Source of the DNA: Methanolobus vulcani
GTDB taxonomy: Archaea > Halobacteriota > Methanosarcinia > Methanosarcinales > Methanosarcinaceae
Length of the DNA: 64,000 nt
Direction of reading: 5' to 3'
NCBI RefSeq assembly: GCF_900100715.1
Contig: NZ_FNCA01000002.1
Coordinates: 186,001 to 250,000 of the forward strand
Shown: piece after piece, positions 44,254 to 52,756 of the stretch
Numbering within the stretch: the first letter of the stretch is position 1
Layout: the number at the start of each line of letters is the position of its first letter
The notes under the pieces: generated by a model
Seen by the model: the letters and a program-made list of their open reading frames with translations, nothing else
What the model was told of the DNA's origin: nothing
The model's database searches: none
Program-made: the position numbers and the translations under genes

Positions 44254-45213
44254 TTGTGGGGACATGAATTTTTGAAAAATTACGTAAATACTCTTTATCC
44301 GGGAGATTGTTTCAGAGACTGGCTCGTCTGGATACTTGGTGACAGGATACATAACAAGAACTGTGCTGTTGACGTGTTCAAGTATTCACCATCCTCGCAT
44401 ACTGTTTGCAGATATAAGTTCCGGGATGAGCACTATAGTGTGATAGCGAAATTCTTTGGTGAACCCTGTGGTAAGATGAAAAGGTACAATGCCTATGAGG
44501 CAATGACAAATGAATTCAATAATCTCAAAAGAGCGGAACAATTCATTAATGTTGCAAGGCCGATAGTCATGAATAGCGATATGAATTATGTTCTCGTGAC
44601 AGAATACATTTCAGGCAAGTCCCTTTTCACCTATATGGAAAGTGAAAGGCATCTTTACGACCGTTTGACATCGGTTGCACATATGCTTCGCAGGCTCCAT
44701 GACAATACTGATGGGTATTATAACAAGGAGCGTGAATTTGCAAATTTTCATCATGTGCTTGACCAGCTTCATCTGAACCATTCTACAAGACAGCGTTTCA
44801 ATGAACTGCTGGGAAAATGGTGGAATAGCTCACTTATAGATCGATATTCCGGGTGCATGGTACACAGAGATGCAACACCATGCAATTATATATTCAGGCA
44901 TGGAGTACCTTATGCTCTGGATTTTGAAAGTTCCTGGGAGAACGGCAATGCTGTAAGGGATCTGGGAATAATGTGCTCGGAACTAAAAAATTATTTTGAG
45001 TTTAATAAAGGATCGGGAAATAATGCAGAGCCTTATATCGGGCATTTTCTCTGGCATTATAGCAGGAGTGAAGAGGATTTTCATTATGTGTCACGAACTC
45101 TTCCTTTCTTCATGAGTCTGGGTCTGCTGAGGTCTGCAAGATTGCACCGCCGTTATCCCCATTACAACTATCTTTTAAAGGAGGCTATGGAATGTCTGAA
45201 AGCTTACAGGTAA
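44254..45213 (+). CDS. Kinase-like phosphotransferase (APH/choline kinase type)
   Basis: A 319-residue protein with the protein-kinase-like fold of aminoglycoside/choline kinases. YVLVTEYISGKSL is the hinge region, MVHRDATPCNYIF the catalytic loop and ALDFESSWENGNAVRDLG the metal-binding part. The nucleotide-binding lysine is probably in YSVIAKFFGEP. The substrate is unknown. The start is uncertain: TTG at 44254 or TTG at 44272; a TATA element at about 44235-44244 favours the latter. It overlaps the next gene by 22 bp. Confidence 0.75.
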   Translation: MWGHEFLKNYVNTLYPGDCFRDWLVWILGDRIHNKNCAVDVFKYSPSSHTVCRYKFRDEHYSVIAKFFGEPCGKMKRYNAYEAMTNEFNNLKRAEQFINVARPIVMNSDMNYVLVTEYISGKSLFTYMESERHLYDRLTSVAHMLRRLHDNTDGYYNKEREFANFHHVLDQLHLNHSTRQRFNELLGKWWNSSLIDRYSGCMVHRDATPCNYIFRHGVPYALDFESSWENGNAVRDLGIMCSELKNYFEFNKGSGNNAEPYIGHFLWHYSRSEEDFHYVSRTLPFFMSLGLLRSARLHRRYPHYNYLLKEAMECLKAYR

Positions 45214-45890
45214 AGGGAATGATATTTGACTGTTACCACACATTGATCGATATCAGCACAGATGAAAGCAGTTTCTATACGTATGATTCACTAAGCAAAT
45301 GGCTAAAGTATCATGGTGTGGTCATCGATGCTTCCCAGTTAATGGATGAATATAAAAGCAGGGCGGTATCCATGGCGGTAAGTACAGCTGAAACTTACCC
45401 CGAGATCAAAGTGGAAGATGTCTTTGAATCGATATGCAGGGATTTTTCCATATGGGATATTGATGCGGTAGAGCTTGGTGTGGCAAGTTCTCTTCTTTTC
45501 AGGTCAGCTTCGTTACGCAAGCTAGAGGCATATCCACAAAGTATGAGGCTGCTGGAGAAATACCAGGATCTTCCAAAATGTATAGTTTCCAACGGACAGC
45601 GCGTATTTTCAGAACCAGAACTGCGTTTTCTGGGTTTTTATCAGTATTTTGACCATATTATTTTCTCCTCGGACCTTGGTTATAAGAAACCTGACAAACG
45701 TCTCTTTGAGGAAGCTCTGGATCTTCTGGGGTTAGAGGCTAGTGAGGTAATATCTATTGGTGACACCCCTGAAAATGACATTGATCCTCCACAGGAACTT
45801 GGAATGCAGACCATGCACATATATGATGCATGGGAAAAAATGTTGAGTGAAGAATCCATGTTTGAAGAAAATGAGTATGGGAATGATTAG
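45192..45890 (+). CDS. HAD-superfamily hydrolase
   Basis: A 232-residue HAD phosphatase. MIFDCYHTLIDIS is motif I, in which the usual second Asp is replaced by Tyr (DxY), so the general acid may be absent or shifted. VSNGQRV is motif II, LGYKKPDKRLFEEA motif III and SIGDTPENDI motif IV. It overlaps the kinase-like gene, and the pair may work on one phosphorylated metabolite. GGAGG precedes the ATG. Confidence 0.82.
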   Translation: MSESLQVKGMIFDCYHTLIDISTDESSFYTYDSLSKWLKYHGVVIDASQLMDEYKSRAVSMAVSTAETYPEIKVEDVFESICRDFSIWDIDAVELGVASSLLFRSASLRKLEAYPQSMRLLEKYQDLPKCIVSNGQRVFSEPELRFLGFYQYFDHIIFSSDLGYKKPDKRLFEEALDLLGLEASEVISIGDTPENDIDPPQELGMQTMHIYDAWEKMLSEESMFEENEYGND

Positions 45891-45896
45891 TTCTTC

Positions 45897-46505
45897 TTAT
45901 TTTTCCTTTATTCTGCAATCATCTTTACACATGGTTCTGATAAATTGTTCCACTGAATAGTAATTTTCAGGTGTACAGAACACAATGCTCTTTTCGGCAA
46001 ATCCAGCCTTAAGAGTAATTGTTTTAGATTTTGGATAAAATATGGCTTTTTTAACATTCTTCCATTTGATATCCTGGTTCTGGTGTGAAGCTGCAAGGAA
46101 TCCTGTACCAGCAGCGGTTGGATTTCCTGTAAGCAATCCTGCAAATATAAGCAAAAAATTGATTTTACTGTTCTTTGCTTTCTGGTTTTCTCTGGTGATG
46201 GTACTTACTGATCTGCTGTCAAGATTGTAGGATAACATGTATTTGTTGCCGTAGTATGCAATGATAAATAGTGCTGTAAACAGGAACAATATTCCTATCA
46301 ACATAAGTGCATATTTTGCATCCCTGGCATTGCTGCTTGAGGTATACATGCTTCCACTAAGGATTGACGGAAGCATGATAAGTGTTACAATAGCTGCTGT
46401 GATCAGTGTGGCAATTCCAAGTACTCTCAGTAGCTCATTGAGAATGAATCTGTTAGTTAATATTGAAACATCAATGTCCCATTCTATATTTTCCCCTGTA
46501 CTCAT
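45897..46505 (-). CDS. Hypothetical membrane protein
   Basis: A 202-residue protein with two membrane helices (about residues 28-52 and 67-86), a hydrophobic stretch near 117-133, and a C-terminal part (KWKNVKKAIFYPKSKTITLKAG) that resembles the bacterial PH-like domains seen after paired helices. Family not certain. It shares strand and orientation with the PrsW gene 32 bp upstream and may be co-transcribed with it. Confidence 0.7.
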   Translation of the reverse strand: MSTGENIEWDIDVSILTNRFILNELLRVLGIATLITAAIVTLIMLPSILSGSMYTSSSNARDAKYALMLIGILFLFTALFIIAYYGNKYMLSYNLDSRSVSTITRENQKAKNSKINFLLIFAGLLTGNPTAAGTGFLAASHQNQDIKWKNVKKAIFYPKSKTITLKAGFAEKSIVFCTPENYYSVEQFIRTMCKDDCRIKEK

Positions 46506-46537
46506 TTTTAATCAGCCTTTTCATTTTTAATTGAAGC

Positions 46538-47440
46538 TTATTTCCAGCATCCAGAATGCTGGATTCCCTGTTTAAGACGTTCAATTTGAAGTCTTTTAGC
46601 CTCCCTATAGTGTCTCCATAGCAAATAAAAACCTATGATAGCAACAGATATCTGGCCAGTGAACACATTGAATAAGGTAAGAGGGAACAATGATAGAACA
46701 TCAGGTAATCCGTTCCATAATCCATGTAAGGCAGCTACTGTAATGTATGCTCCAATAACCTTGAGGTTAATATGGAATTTACGGGGTCCACTTTCCCTGA
46801 ACATCGTACTGACAAGTATTGCTGTCCATGTACCATGTCCGATTGGTGCTATAACTCCTCTTACCAATGTAATAAGCACTGTTTGTGAAAGACTTCCTCC
46901 ACTATTGAGGAATGCTGTAAATGTGTATCCTGTACTTTCCAGCGCGGCAAACCCCATTCCGGAAGCAGCTCCAAGGATAAGTCCGTCCATTTCAGAATCA
47001 TGGAAGCAGCGTTTGGCAATTATAATTACTCCTATTATTTTTGCAAACTCCTCTATAAGTCCCACTTCAAAGGAATAAAATAACGATTTTTGTGACAGGA
47101 ATATTGGTTCAAGGGTAGCGGCTGCCAGTACTCCCAGCAGTCCTCCGTAGAAAAAAGCCCATGCAGTTGTCGGCATGTCCAGTTTACTAAGGTGCCTTCT
47201 CTGGTAGAAAAAGGCAACATAGGTAATGGGTACCAGGAAATTTCCAAGCATTACAACAGTGGGGAATATATTGGTATTGCGGGTAGCAGCAAGTGCAAAA
47301 ACTCCGAATACATAGAGAAACAATCCTCCGGTGAAGACCTTAAGCCATGAAAGATTTCTGTTATTCTGTATTTCCTCATAATGGGCGTGCTGATCAGCAT
47401 CAGTATCTGCTGATAGTTCATCAGGAGTTGTACTATCCAT
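46538..47440 (-). CDS. PrsW family intramembrane metalloprotease
   Basis: A 300-residue membrane protein with eight or so helices. VGLIEEFAKIIGV carries the EExxK zinc motif, GFAALESTGY the FxxxE motif, and ALHGLWNGL the third (His present, Asn where Asp is usual). PrsW-type proteases cut membrane-bound regulators or anchors. Start ATG at 47440 within a short promoter region shared with the divergent gene. Confidence 0.83.
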   Translation of the reverse strand: MDSTTPDELSADTDADQHAHYEEIQNNRNLSWLKVFTGGLFLYVFGVFALAATRNTNIFPTVVMLGNFLVPITYVAFFYQRRHLSKLDMPTTAWAFFYGGLLGVLAAATLEPIFLSQKSLFYSFEVGLIEEFAKIIGVIIIAKRCFHDSEMDGLILGAASGMGFAALESTGYTFTAFLNSGGSLSQTVLITLVRGVIAPIGHGTWTAILVSTMFRESGPRKFHINLKVIGAYITVAALHGLWNGLPDVLSLFPLTLFNVFTGQISVAIIGFYLLWRHYREAKRLQIERLKQGIQHSGCWK

Positions 47441-47596
47441 TTTATCCCGCTACCTTGTTTGTCCGTAATTATATGTATAACAAAACTTATTTTTATTTAA
47501 AGATACTTTGGGTTCTATCTTTGTCAGATGAAAGTAGATTATATGGCAGATACAAGATTTGCAGCATCGCCAGAATGGATCAGTGGAGATATCAAT

Positions 47597-48049
47597 ATGT
47601 CAGAAAAGGATGATACGTTGTCAGAAGTGGAAAGAAAACAACTTCTTACAGCTTTGCATTCCAGACTTTTCTGGGTAGGTGAAGAAATTCCGTATTCTGT
47701 TGACATTGAAGGTAAAAAATGTAAGTTACACGAACGTGTATGGCAACTGATAAACAAGAACAATATTACCGATGAAGACAGAAAACATATTGATGAGTAT
47801 ATAAGGTATCTCCGGGAAAAAGAGCAGGAAGACGAAACAAAGCTCAAAACAGAAAGTCTCACAAAAGAAGAGGCAAAAGCTCTTTTCAACGAGACCGGAG
47901 GAATTTTGAGAGCCATTATGGACCTCAGGGAAATAGAGGAGGGGACTATCAGGAAAAAGGAAAAAGAGTACCATGATATTTTTTCTAAGGAGCGTGTGGC
48001 TGAGGCACGCAGATGGCTTAAGTTCCTGAATGACACAGGTAGATCATAA
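47597..48049 (+). CDS. DUF5788 family protein
   Basis: A 150-residue, helical, charged protein. RLFWVGEEIPYSVDIEGKKCKLHERVWQLINK, an REKEQEDE helix and LFNETGGILRAIMDLREIEEGT match, from memory, DUF5788, an archaeal family of unknown function. The ATG at 47597 is chosen for GGAGAT upstream; an ATG at 47528, just after a TATA-like block, would add 23 residues and cannot be excluded. Confidence 0.72.
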   Translation: MSEKDDTLSEVERKQLLTALHSRLFWVGEEIPYSVDIEGKKCKLHERVWQLINKNNITDEDRKHIDEYIRYLREKEQEDETKLKTESLTKEEAKALFNETGGILRAIMDLREIEEGTIRKKEKEYHDIFSKERVAEARRWLKFLNDTGRS

Positions 48050-48084
48050 ATAATAAATGATGAGGAATCAATCGATTTTTAGTT

Positions 48085-49026
48085 TTATGGCATTTTAGTA
48101 ATCTCAATACTGGATATACTTCCAATAACAATGCCTGGTTCAGTAGCAAAAGCATCAAGTAAGCCCTGGTTGAGGAGGTCATTTACATATCTTCTCTGTT
48201 TTGTATCCACTACATATCTCAGATGCATCTCTATCCTGTCACTCTCGATGAACAAGAATATCTTCGTATCAACATCATATGAAGTAAACATGTATTTTCG
48301 TTCCATGCTTGCAAGTTCTTTCTTTGAATGTTCAACATAATCCTTGATCAGTGAGTTTGTAGTCTGCAGTGCTATATCTCTTGATTTTCTCCAGTCGCTT
48401 TCGGGACTCAATATTATTGTTACTTCGTCCCATATAAAAGAAAAATCACGTGTATAGTTTTTCACAGTGCTATCAAGGACAAAACTGTTGGGCATTGTGA
48501 GTATCCTTCCTGTATATTGATCCCCATCAACCCACTCTCTGATCTCCATAAGGGTTGTATGGAAATAATTTATATCCAGAACATCACCGTAACAATCACC
48601 TACCTGTATCCTGTCTCCTGCCTGAAATGTCCTGGAAAACAGGATGATGATACCTCCGGCAAAATTACGGAACACATCCTGTAATGTAATGACAACACCA
48701 GCACTTAATATTCCGTAGGCTACGATCAATGTAGTTGTCTCTTTAAGGAAAACTATCATTATGGCTCCCACAGCCAGCAGAGTAATTACAACAGATACTA
48801 CCTTGCGGAGTGTATATCTGTTCTTTGTATCCTGAACCTGTTTGCCTATGATATTTTCAAAGAAGGAATTCAACAGGTATGCAATCATTATTATGGAGGA
48901 TGCTTGTATGAGTTTCAGTAGGATGTCACCATAATTAGGTGCAAGGACTGTGAAGTAATTGATGTACGAAAGTGCCAGGATGATAAAAGCAAATACGATA
49001 ATCCCTATGTAGTTTCTCCCACTCAC
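48085..49026 (-). CDS. Mechanosensitive channel of the MscS family, second gene
   Basis: A 313-residue MscS-family protein with four membrane segments, then the core ILSAGVVITLQDVFRNFAGGIIILFSRTFQAGDRIQVGDCYGDV and a cytoplasmic domain. It differs strongly from the one at 38265 and probably senses different tension. The start is GTG at 49026; a minus-strand TATA element at about 49050-49058 suggests a leaderless transcript. Confidence 0.87.
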   Translation of the reverse strand: MSGRNYIGIIVFAFIILALSYINYFTVLAPNYGDILLKLIQASSIIMIAYLLNSFFENIIGKQVQDTKNRYTLRKVVSVVITLLAVGAIMIVFLKETTTLIVAYGILSAGVVITLQDVFRNFAGGIIILFSRTFQAGDRIQVGDCYGDVLDINYFHTTLMEIREWVDGDQYTGRILTMPNSFVLDSTVKNYTRDFSFIWDEVTIILSPESDWRKSRDIALQTTNSLIKDYVEHSKKELASMERKYMFTSYDVDTKIFLFIESDRIEMHLRYVVDTKQRRYVNDLLNQGLLDAFATEPGIVIGSISSIEITKMP

Positions 49027-49149
49027 ATAATATTCTTGATTTCAATCTTATATGAATTTTATCTGTAGTTTCTGTTATCACTTGTTTTTCTACATGCACT
49101 AATTAAAAATACTCATCATTATGATGATTATTAGATATCATTGTGTAGA

Positions 49150-49161
49150 TATATTTATATA
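49150..49161 (+). promoter_or_regulatory. TATA box before the small ORF at 49220
   Basis: TATATTTATATA lies 58 bp before the ATG, which would give a leader of about 40 bases containing GTGAT at 49208-49212. The stretch 49027-49219 otherwise holds the MscS promoter and an AT-rich element with inverted TCATCA/TGATGA arms (49110-49124). Confidence 0.5.
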
Positions 49162-49219
49162 GTATGTTATAATTGTAGATTATGTAGTCACAGCCAAAAC
49201 ACAGGCATGTGATAGAGAA

Positions 49220-49387
49220 ATGTCCCAAAATGGTACGATATGGACATCATCAAACCCGCCAAAAAACGAATTGGATTGCATAGGAATGTGGGATGAAGAT
49301 ATTCCCCTCAATATCTTCAATGTTGCACGCACCCACATTCCATTTGTCAACCAGGAGTATGAGCAAAGGCAGGGAGTAAAAAAGTAG
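49220..49387 (+). CDS. Small protein of 55 residues, unrecognised
   Basis: A short frame starting MSQNGTIWTSSNPP and ending QEYEQRQGVKK. The middle reads LDCIGMWDEDIPLNIFNVA, a compact mix of Cys, Trp and acidic residues that looks like a folded peptide rather than noise. It has its own TATA box and a GTGAT ribosome-binding site 7 bp before the ATG. In-frame codons continue upstream but without a start. The overlapping minus-strand frame (49180-49416) has no promoter-like support. Confidence 0.55.
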   Translation: MSQNGTIWTSSNPPKNELDCIGMWDEDIPLNIFNVARTHIPFVNQEYEQRQGVKK

Positions 49388-49433
49388 CATTCAACTGAAT
49401 GCGGGGTTATTGTCATTTCATTTACTCTACGCC

Positions 49434-51893
49434 TTAAGCACCCTCTTCTATTCTTCTTGCACTTTCATACATCCAGTTTGCATCATCTTTTCTTCCCATA
49501 AGCTCAAGAACGTATCCCAGATTCTCAAGGGTGATGGTCACATAGGATTTGTATGTCTTATTTTCAGGATTCTGATCCATAATAGCAGCGTATGATCGCA
49601 GTGCATTCTCATAGCTTTTCTTTGCTTCACCATACATTCCGGCATTCAGGAAAAAAGCACCCATTCCGTCAAGCACACCTGCGTGGTCAAGCTCATATTC
49701 AATATTGCAAGGATCAGCGTCCATAAGATTTCTGTAGGCTTCAAGGGAAGTGAGGAATCTCTTTTCTGCCTCATTTGCAATTCCAGCGCCCACTGCTATC
49801 TCTGCAAGTCTGGTATTGAGGGCTGCGATCCTTTCAACGGGGTACATGTTTTCAGGTTCCATGGCAGCAAGTTCTGAATATGCTTCAAGGGCATAGTTAC
49901 ACATATAACCGGATTCTTCTGTCTCACCTGTTTCTGAAAGCGCATATGCAATACCATCAATGACAGATGCTTTGTTAACAAGTATCTGGATGTTGTCAGG
50001 GTGTCTTTCTGCAAGGACATTGTATTTTGAGAGTAAGAATTTCAAAGTTTCAAGCTTTTTGTTGATCTGCTCTTTTGAGGCAGACATTTCCATCTTCTCA
50101 AGCAGTTTTATGATCTTAGGAATGTACCTACCGGAATCTTCACTTTCCTGAAGTTGCTCATAAAGTTCCAGTGCATCCATTAAATGTCCCATTGCAACCA
50201 TTATATCTGCTTTCTTTCCCTGTATCTCTTTTATTCTTCCTGTGTTCCTTCCTTCCTGATCAGGGACAATACCAAGCAGTTCTGCTCTTATCTCAAGAAT
50301 GCGGTCATATTCCTTTCCGATAAGATCAACATCACCAGTATGGTCTGCTTTCCTTTCCAGCTCTAAAAGAATGCTGTCCACCTTGTCCGCAAATTCTCTG
50401 TCAGTCTCTCCACTCTTTATAAGTTGCATATAACTTATCAAAGCCTCATCATAGCGCCCAAGATCAAATTGTGCCTTTGCTGTGTTCTTCAGAACCTCAT
50501 TCATCTTAGAATCATCTCCAGTTGCATGCTTCACGGTCTCATATATGGATAAGGCTTTCTTGAAATTCTCAAGGGCTTCAGAATAACGTTTTTCTTCAGC
50601 AAGTATCAGTCCTGTTTCTCTGCACATATCTGCGCTGATGAGTCCGAGTTCAAGGTTGTCCTGACCAAGTTTTCCTATCTTTTCTCCAAGTTGTCTGTAT
50701 AAATCAAGTTTTGATCCGTTTTCTTCTTTAAGCTCCGCAAGAGCCAGCATGTCTTCAATAATAGCTATTGCAGCATGGATTGTATTATTGTCATCAACTT
50801 CGCTTTGAAGGATATTTACAACAATATCTACTGATTCTTCTATGTTTCTAATTGCACCTTCTATATCACCGGAATCTTTCAGGAGATTGCCGATGATGTC
50901 TAGTGAGAAAGCCACATTTAGCTGGTATGAAGTATTTTCAGGCGCAGAGGTAAGTATTTTTCTTGATGTATCAAGTATTAGTCCATATTTATCCATCAGT
51001 TTCTGATTGTCATCCTCCGCTTCCAGAAGCCTGTTCATATCCCTCAGGATACCAATACTTATCTTCCTGCCGCCATCCTCATCTTTTTCATTGTCGATGA
51101 ATGTAGAAGCAATTCTAAGTGCCTCTTCAAGTTTAGAGAATGCATCATCCTTCTGGCCTTCCTTTTCAAGCACATGGGCGCTGTTTTGCAGTATAGCAGC
51201 AACTTTCAGGGAATTTTCTCCTTCTTTTTCTGCTTCTTCCATATACAACTGCAGCAGTTTTTCGTATTTTTCTTTCTCCATTTCGGATGCATTTTCCAGA
51301 GGAATGTTCAGCAGGTTCTCACGGATGGTCTTTTTCTTCTGTAGAGTGCTGCTTTCATCCGGAGTTTCCTCATCCATTCCTTCCTGAAGTCCAAGAGCCT
51401 CTTCAAAAGCATCAAATGCCCTGTCATATTTCCCTGTTTCAGCAAAAAGAGCACCCATGTTATTCAGGGTTGAAACCATGTTGGCGATATGTGACTGGTT
51501 AGAAGGATCTTTCTGTACAAGGTCCCGGTAGTTCTGCGCAGCAATAGTATACCTGTCTCCTGCTTCTAATTTCCTTCCCGTATTTTCAAGTGCAAGCGCC
51601 ATATTACTGAACATGTTAGCTCTCTGTTCAGGCAAAAGGTAATCTGGTTCACTTTCAACAATACCCGCAGCTTTGATGTATCCTTTAAGTGCTTCCTCCT
51701 TTTTACCCTGTGAGAATAACAGGTCTGCATATGTCTGCAACACTGCGACCTCAATCTGCGGTGAATCAGCATCCTTTGCCTGTTCAGCTGCCTGTTTTAA
51801 AATCTCCAGTGCATTTTCATGCTGTCCCTTCTCAATAAGGCTTACTCCTTTGTTGAAGTGCCTGTATGCCATATCTCTTGCTCTTTTGGACAT
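49434..51893 (-). CDS. Large TPR-repeat protein, cytoplasmic
   Basis: An 819-residue protein built almost wholly of tetratricopeptide repeats (for example HFNKGVSLIEKGQHENALEIL, AFDAFEEALGLQ, SEALENFKKALSIYE, EAKKSYENALRSYA). There is no signal peptide or enzymatic domain. A scaffold for a protein complex is likely; partners are unknown. It is one of three TPR-type genes within 8 kb. Confidence 0.85.
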   Translation of the reverse strand: MSKRARDMAYRHFNKGVSLIEKGQHENALEILKQAAEQAKDADSPQIEVAVLQTYADLLFSQGKKEEALKGYIKAAGIVESEPDYLLPEQRANMFSNMALALENTGRKLEAGDRYTIAAQNYRDLVQKDPSNQSHIANMVSTLNNMGALFAETGKYDRAFDAFEEALGLQEGMDEETPDESSTLQKKKTIRENLLNIPLENASEMEKEKYEKLLQLYMEEAEKEGENSLKVAAILQNSAHVLEKEGQKDDAFSKLEEALRIASTFIDNEKDEDGGRKISIGILRDMNRLLEAEDDNQKLMDKYGLILDTSRKILTSAPENTSYQLNVAFSLDIIGNLLKDSGDIEGAIRNIEESVDIVVNILQSEVDDNNTIHAAIAIIEDMLALAELKEENGSKLDLYRQLGEKIGKLGQDNLELGLISADMCRETGLILAEEKRYSEALENFKKALSIYETVKHATGDDSKMNEVLKNTAKAQFDLGRYDEALISYMQLIKSGETDREFADKVDSILLELERKADHTGDVDLIGKEYDRILEIRAELLGIVPDQEGRNTGRIKEIQGKKADIMVAMGHLMDALELYEQLQESEDSGRYIPKIIKLLEKMEMSASKEQINKKLETLKFLLSKYNVLAERHPDNIQILVNKASVIDGIAYALSETGETEESGYMCNYALEAYSELAAMEPENMYPVERIAALNTRLAEIAVGAGIANEAEKRFLTSLEAYRNLMDADPCNIEYELDHAGVLDGMGAFFLNAGMYGEAKKSYENALRSYAAIMDQNPENKTYKSYVTITLENLGYVLELMGRKDDANWMYESARRIEEGA

Positions 51894-52009
51894 GTTGCTC
51901 TCTGTTTATTTGATGATGATAAAGTAAACAAGTGAATGTTCCTATTTTATTTTTCCAGGAAAAATAATATGTAATGATTTTATTGACCCTGCTTTTTAGG
52001 TGGAAGTAT

Positions 52010-52606
52010 CTATATAATAGTAACCCTGTTCCGGGTTATGTTAATAAGCTTTTCCTGAAAAGCATCCCTGGAATCCGAATCTACTTCCACTGTAAAAGAA
52101 ACAACTTCTGTGTAATCTGTTTTTAATATAGTTCCGTACTGTTGTGCAAACCTGGAAACAGTATCCATATCAGAATACTCCGATTCGATTTTCACAACAG
52201 ACTTCTCAGTAACTTCAATGATACCTGCATTTTCAATGGCTTCAATGGCCGCCTCTCTGTAAGCTCTGGCAAGTCCTCCGAATCCAAGCTTGATACCTCC
52301 AAAATACCGGGTTACAACAACTGCAACGTTGCTTAGTTCCTTCATTTCAAGGATCTTAAATACAGGTTTTCCTGAACTTCCGGCAGGCTCACCGTCATCA
52401 TCATATTTCATTGCAAGCACATTGTCTCTGTTTATAAGGTATGCTGAAACATTGTGGTTTGCATCTTGGTGACGCTCTTTGATGGTAGAAACAAATGATC
52501 TTGCCTCTTCCTCATTGTCTACTGGAATGGCATTGGCAATAAATATGGAATTTTTGACCTCTTTTTGCGCCTGTCCTGCCTTATTTAAAGTTCTAAATCC
52601 TGTCAA
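52010..52606 (-). CDS. IMPACT/YigZ family protein
   Basis: A 198-residue protein with the UPF0029 N-terminal domain: KKSxF-like VKNSIFIANAIPVDNEEEARSFVSTIKERHQDANHNVSAYLI, DDGEPAGSSGKPVFKIL and VVVTRYFGGIKLGFGGLARAYREA. The C-terminal DUF1949-like ferredoxin-fold domain follows. IMPACT proteins bind translation factors or RNA in other organisms. The start is TTG at 52606, with GGAGAT upstream. Confidence 0.9.
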   Translation of the reverse strand: MTGFRTLNKAGQAQKEVKNSIFIANAIPVDNEEEARSFVSTIKERHQDANHNVSAYLINRDNVLAMKYDDDGEPAGSSGKPVFKILEMKELSNVAVVVTRYFGGIKLGFGGLARAYREAAIEAIENAGIIEVTEKSVVKIESEYSDMDTVSRFAQQYGTILKTDYTEVVSFTVEVDSDSRDAFQEKLINITRNRVTII

Positions 52607-52756
52607 TGTTCAATCTCCATTCCATTATATTAATATATGTCCGGTACAATAATAATCAATTACTATCTACAATTCAAATTAGATATATGTAAATACTTTC
52701 AATTACTATATCAGATTACAATTATTAGCACAATTTTTGATTAGTCAGGTAATGTT

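Noticed and set aside
49180-49416. Minus-strand frame of 78 codons in the gap after the second MscS gene
   Set aside because: The plus strand here has a TATA box, a ribosome-binding site and a better-looking small protein; the minus frame has neither.
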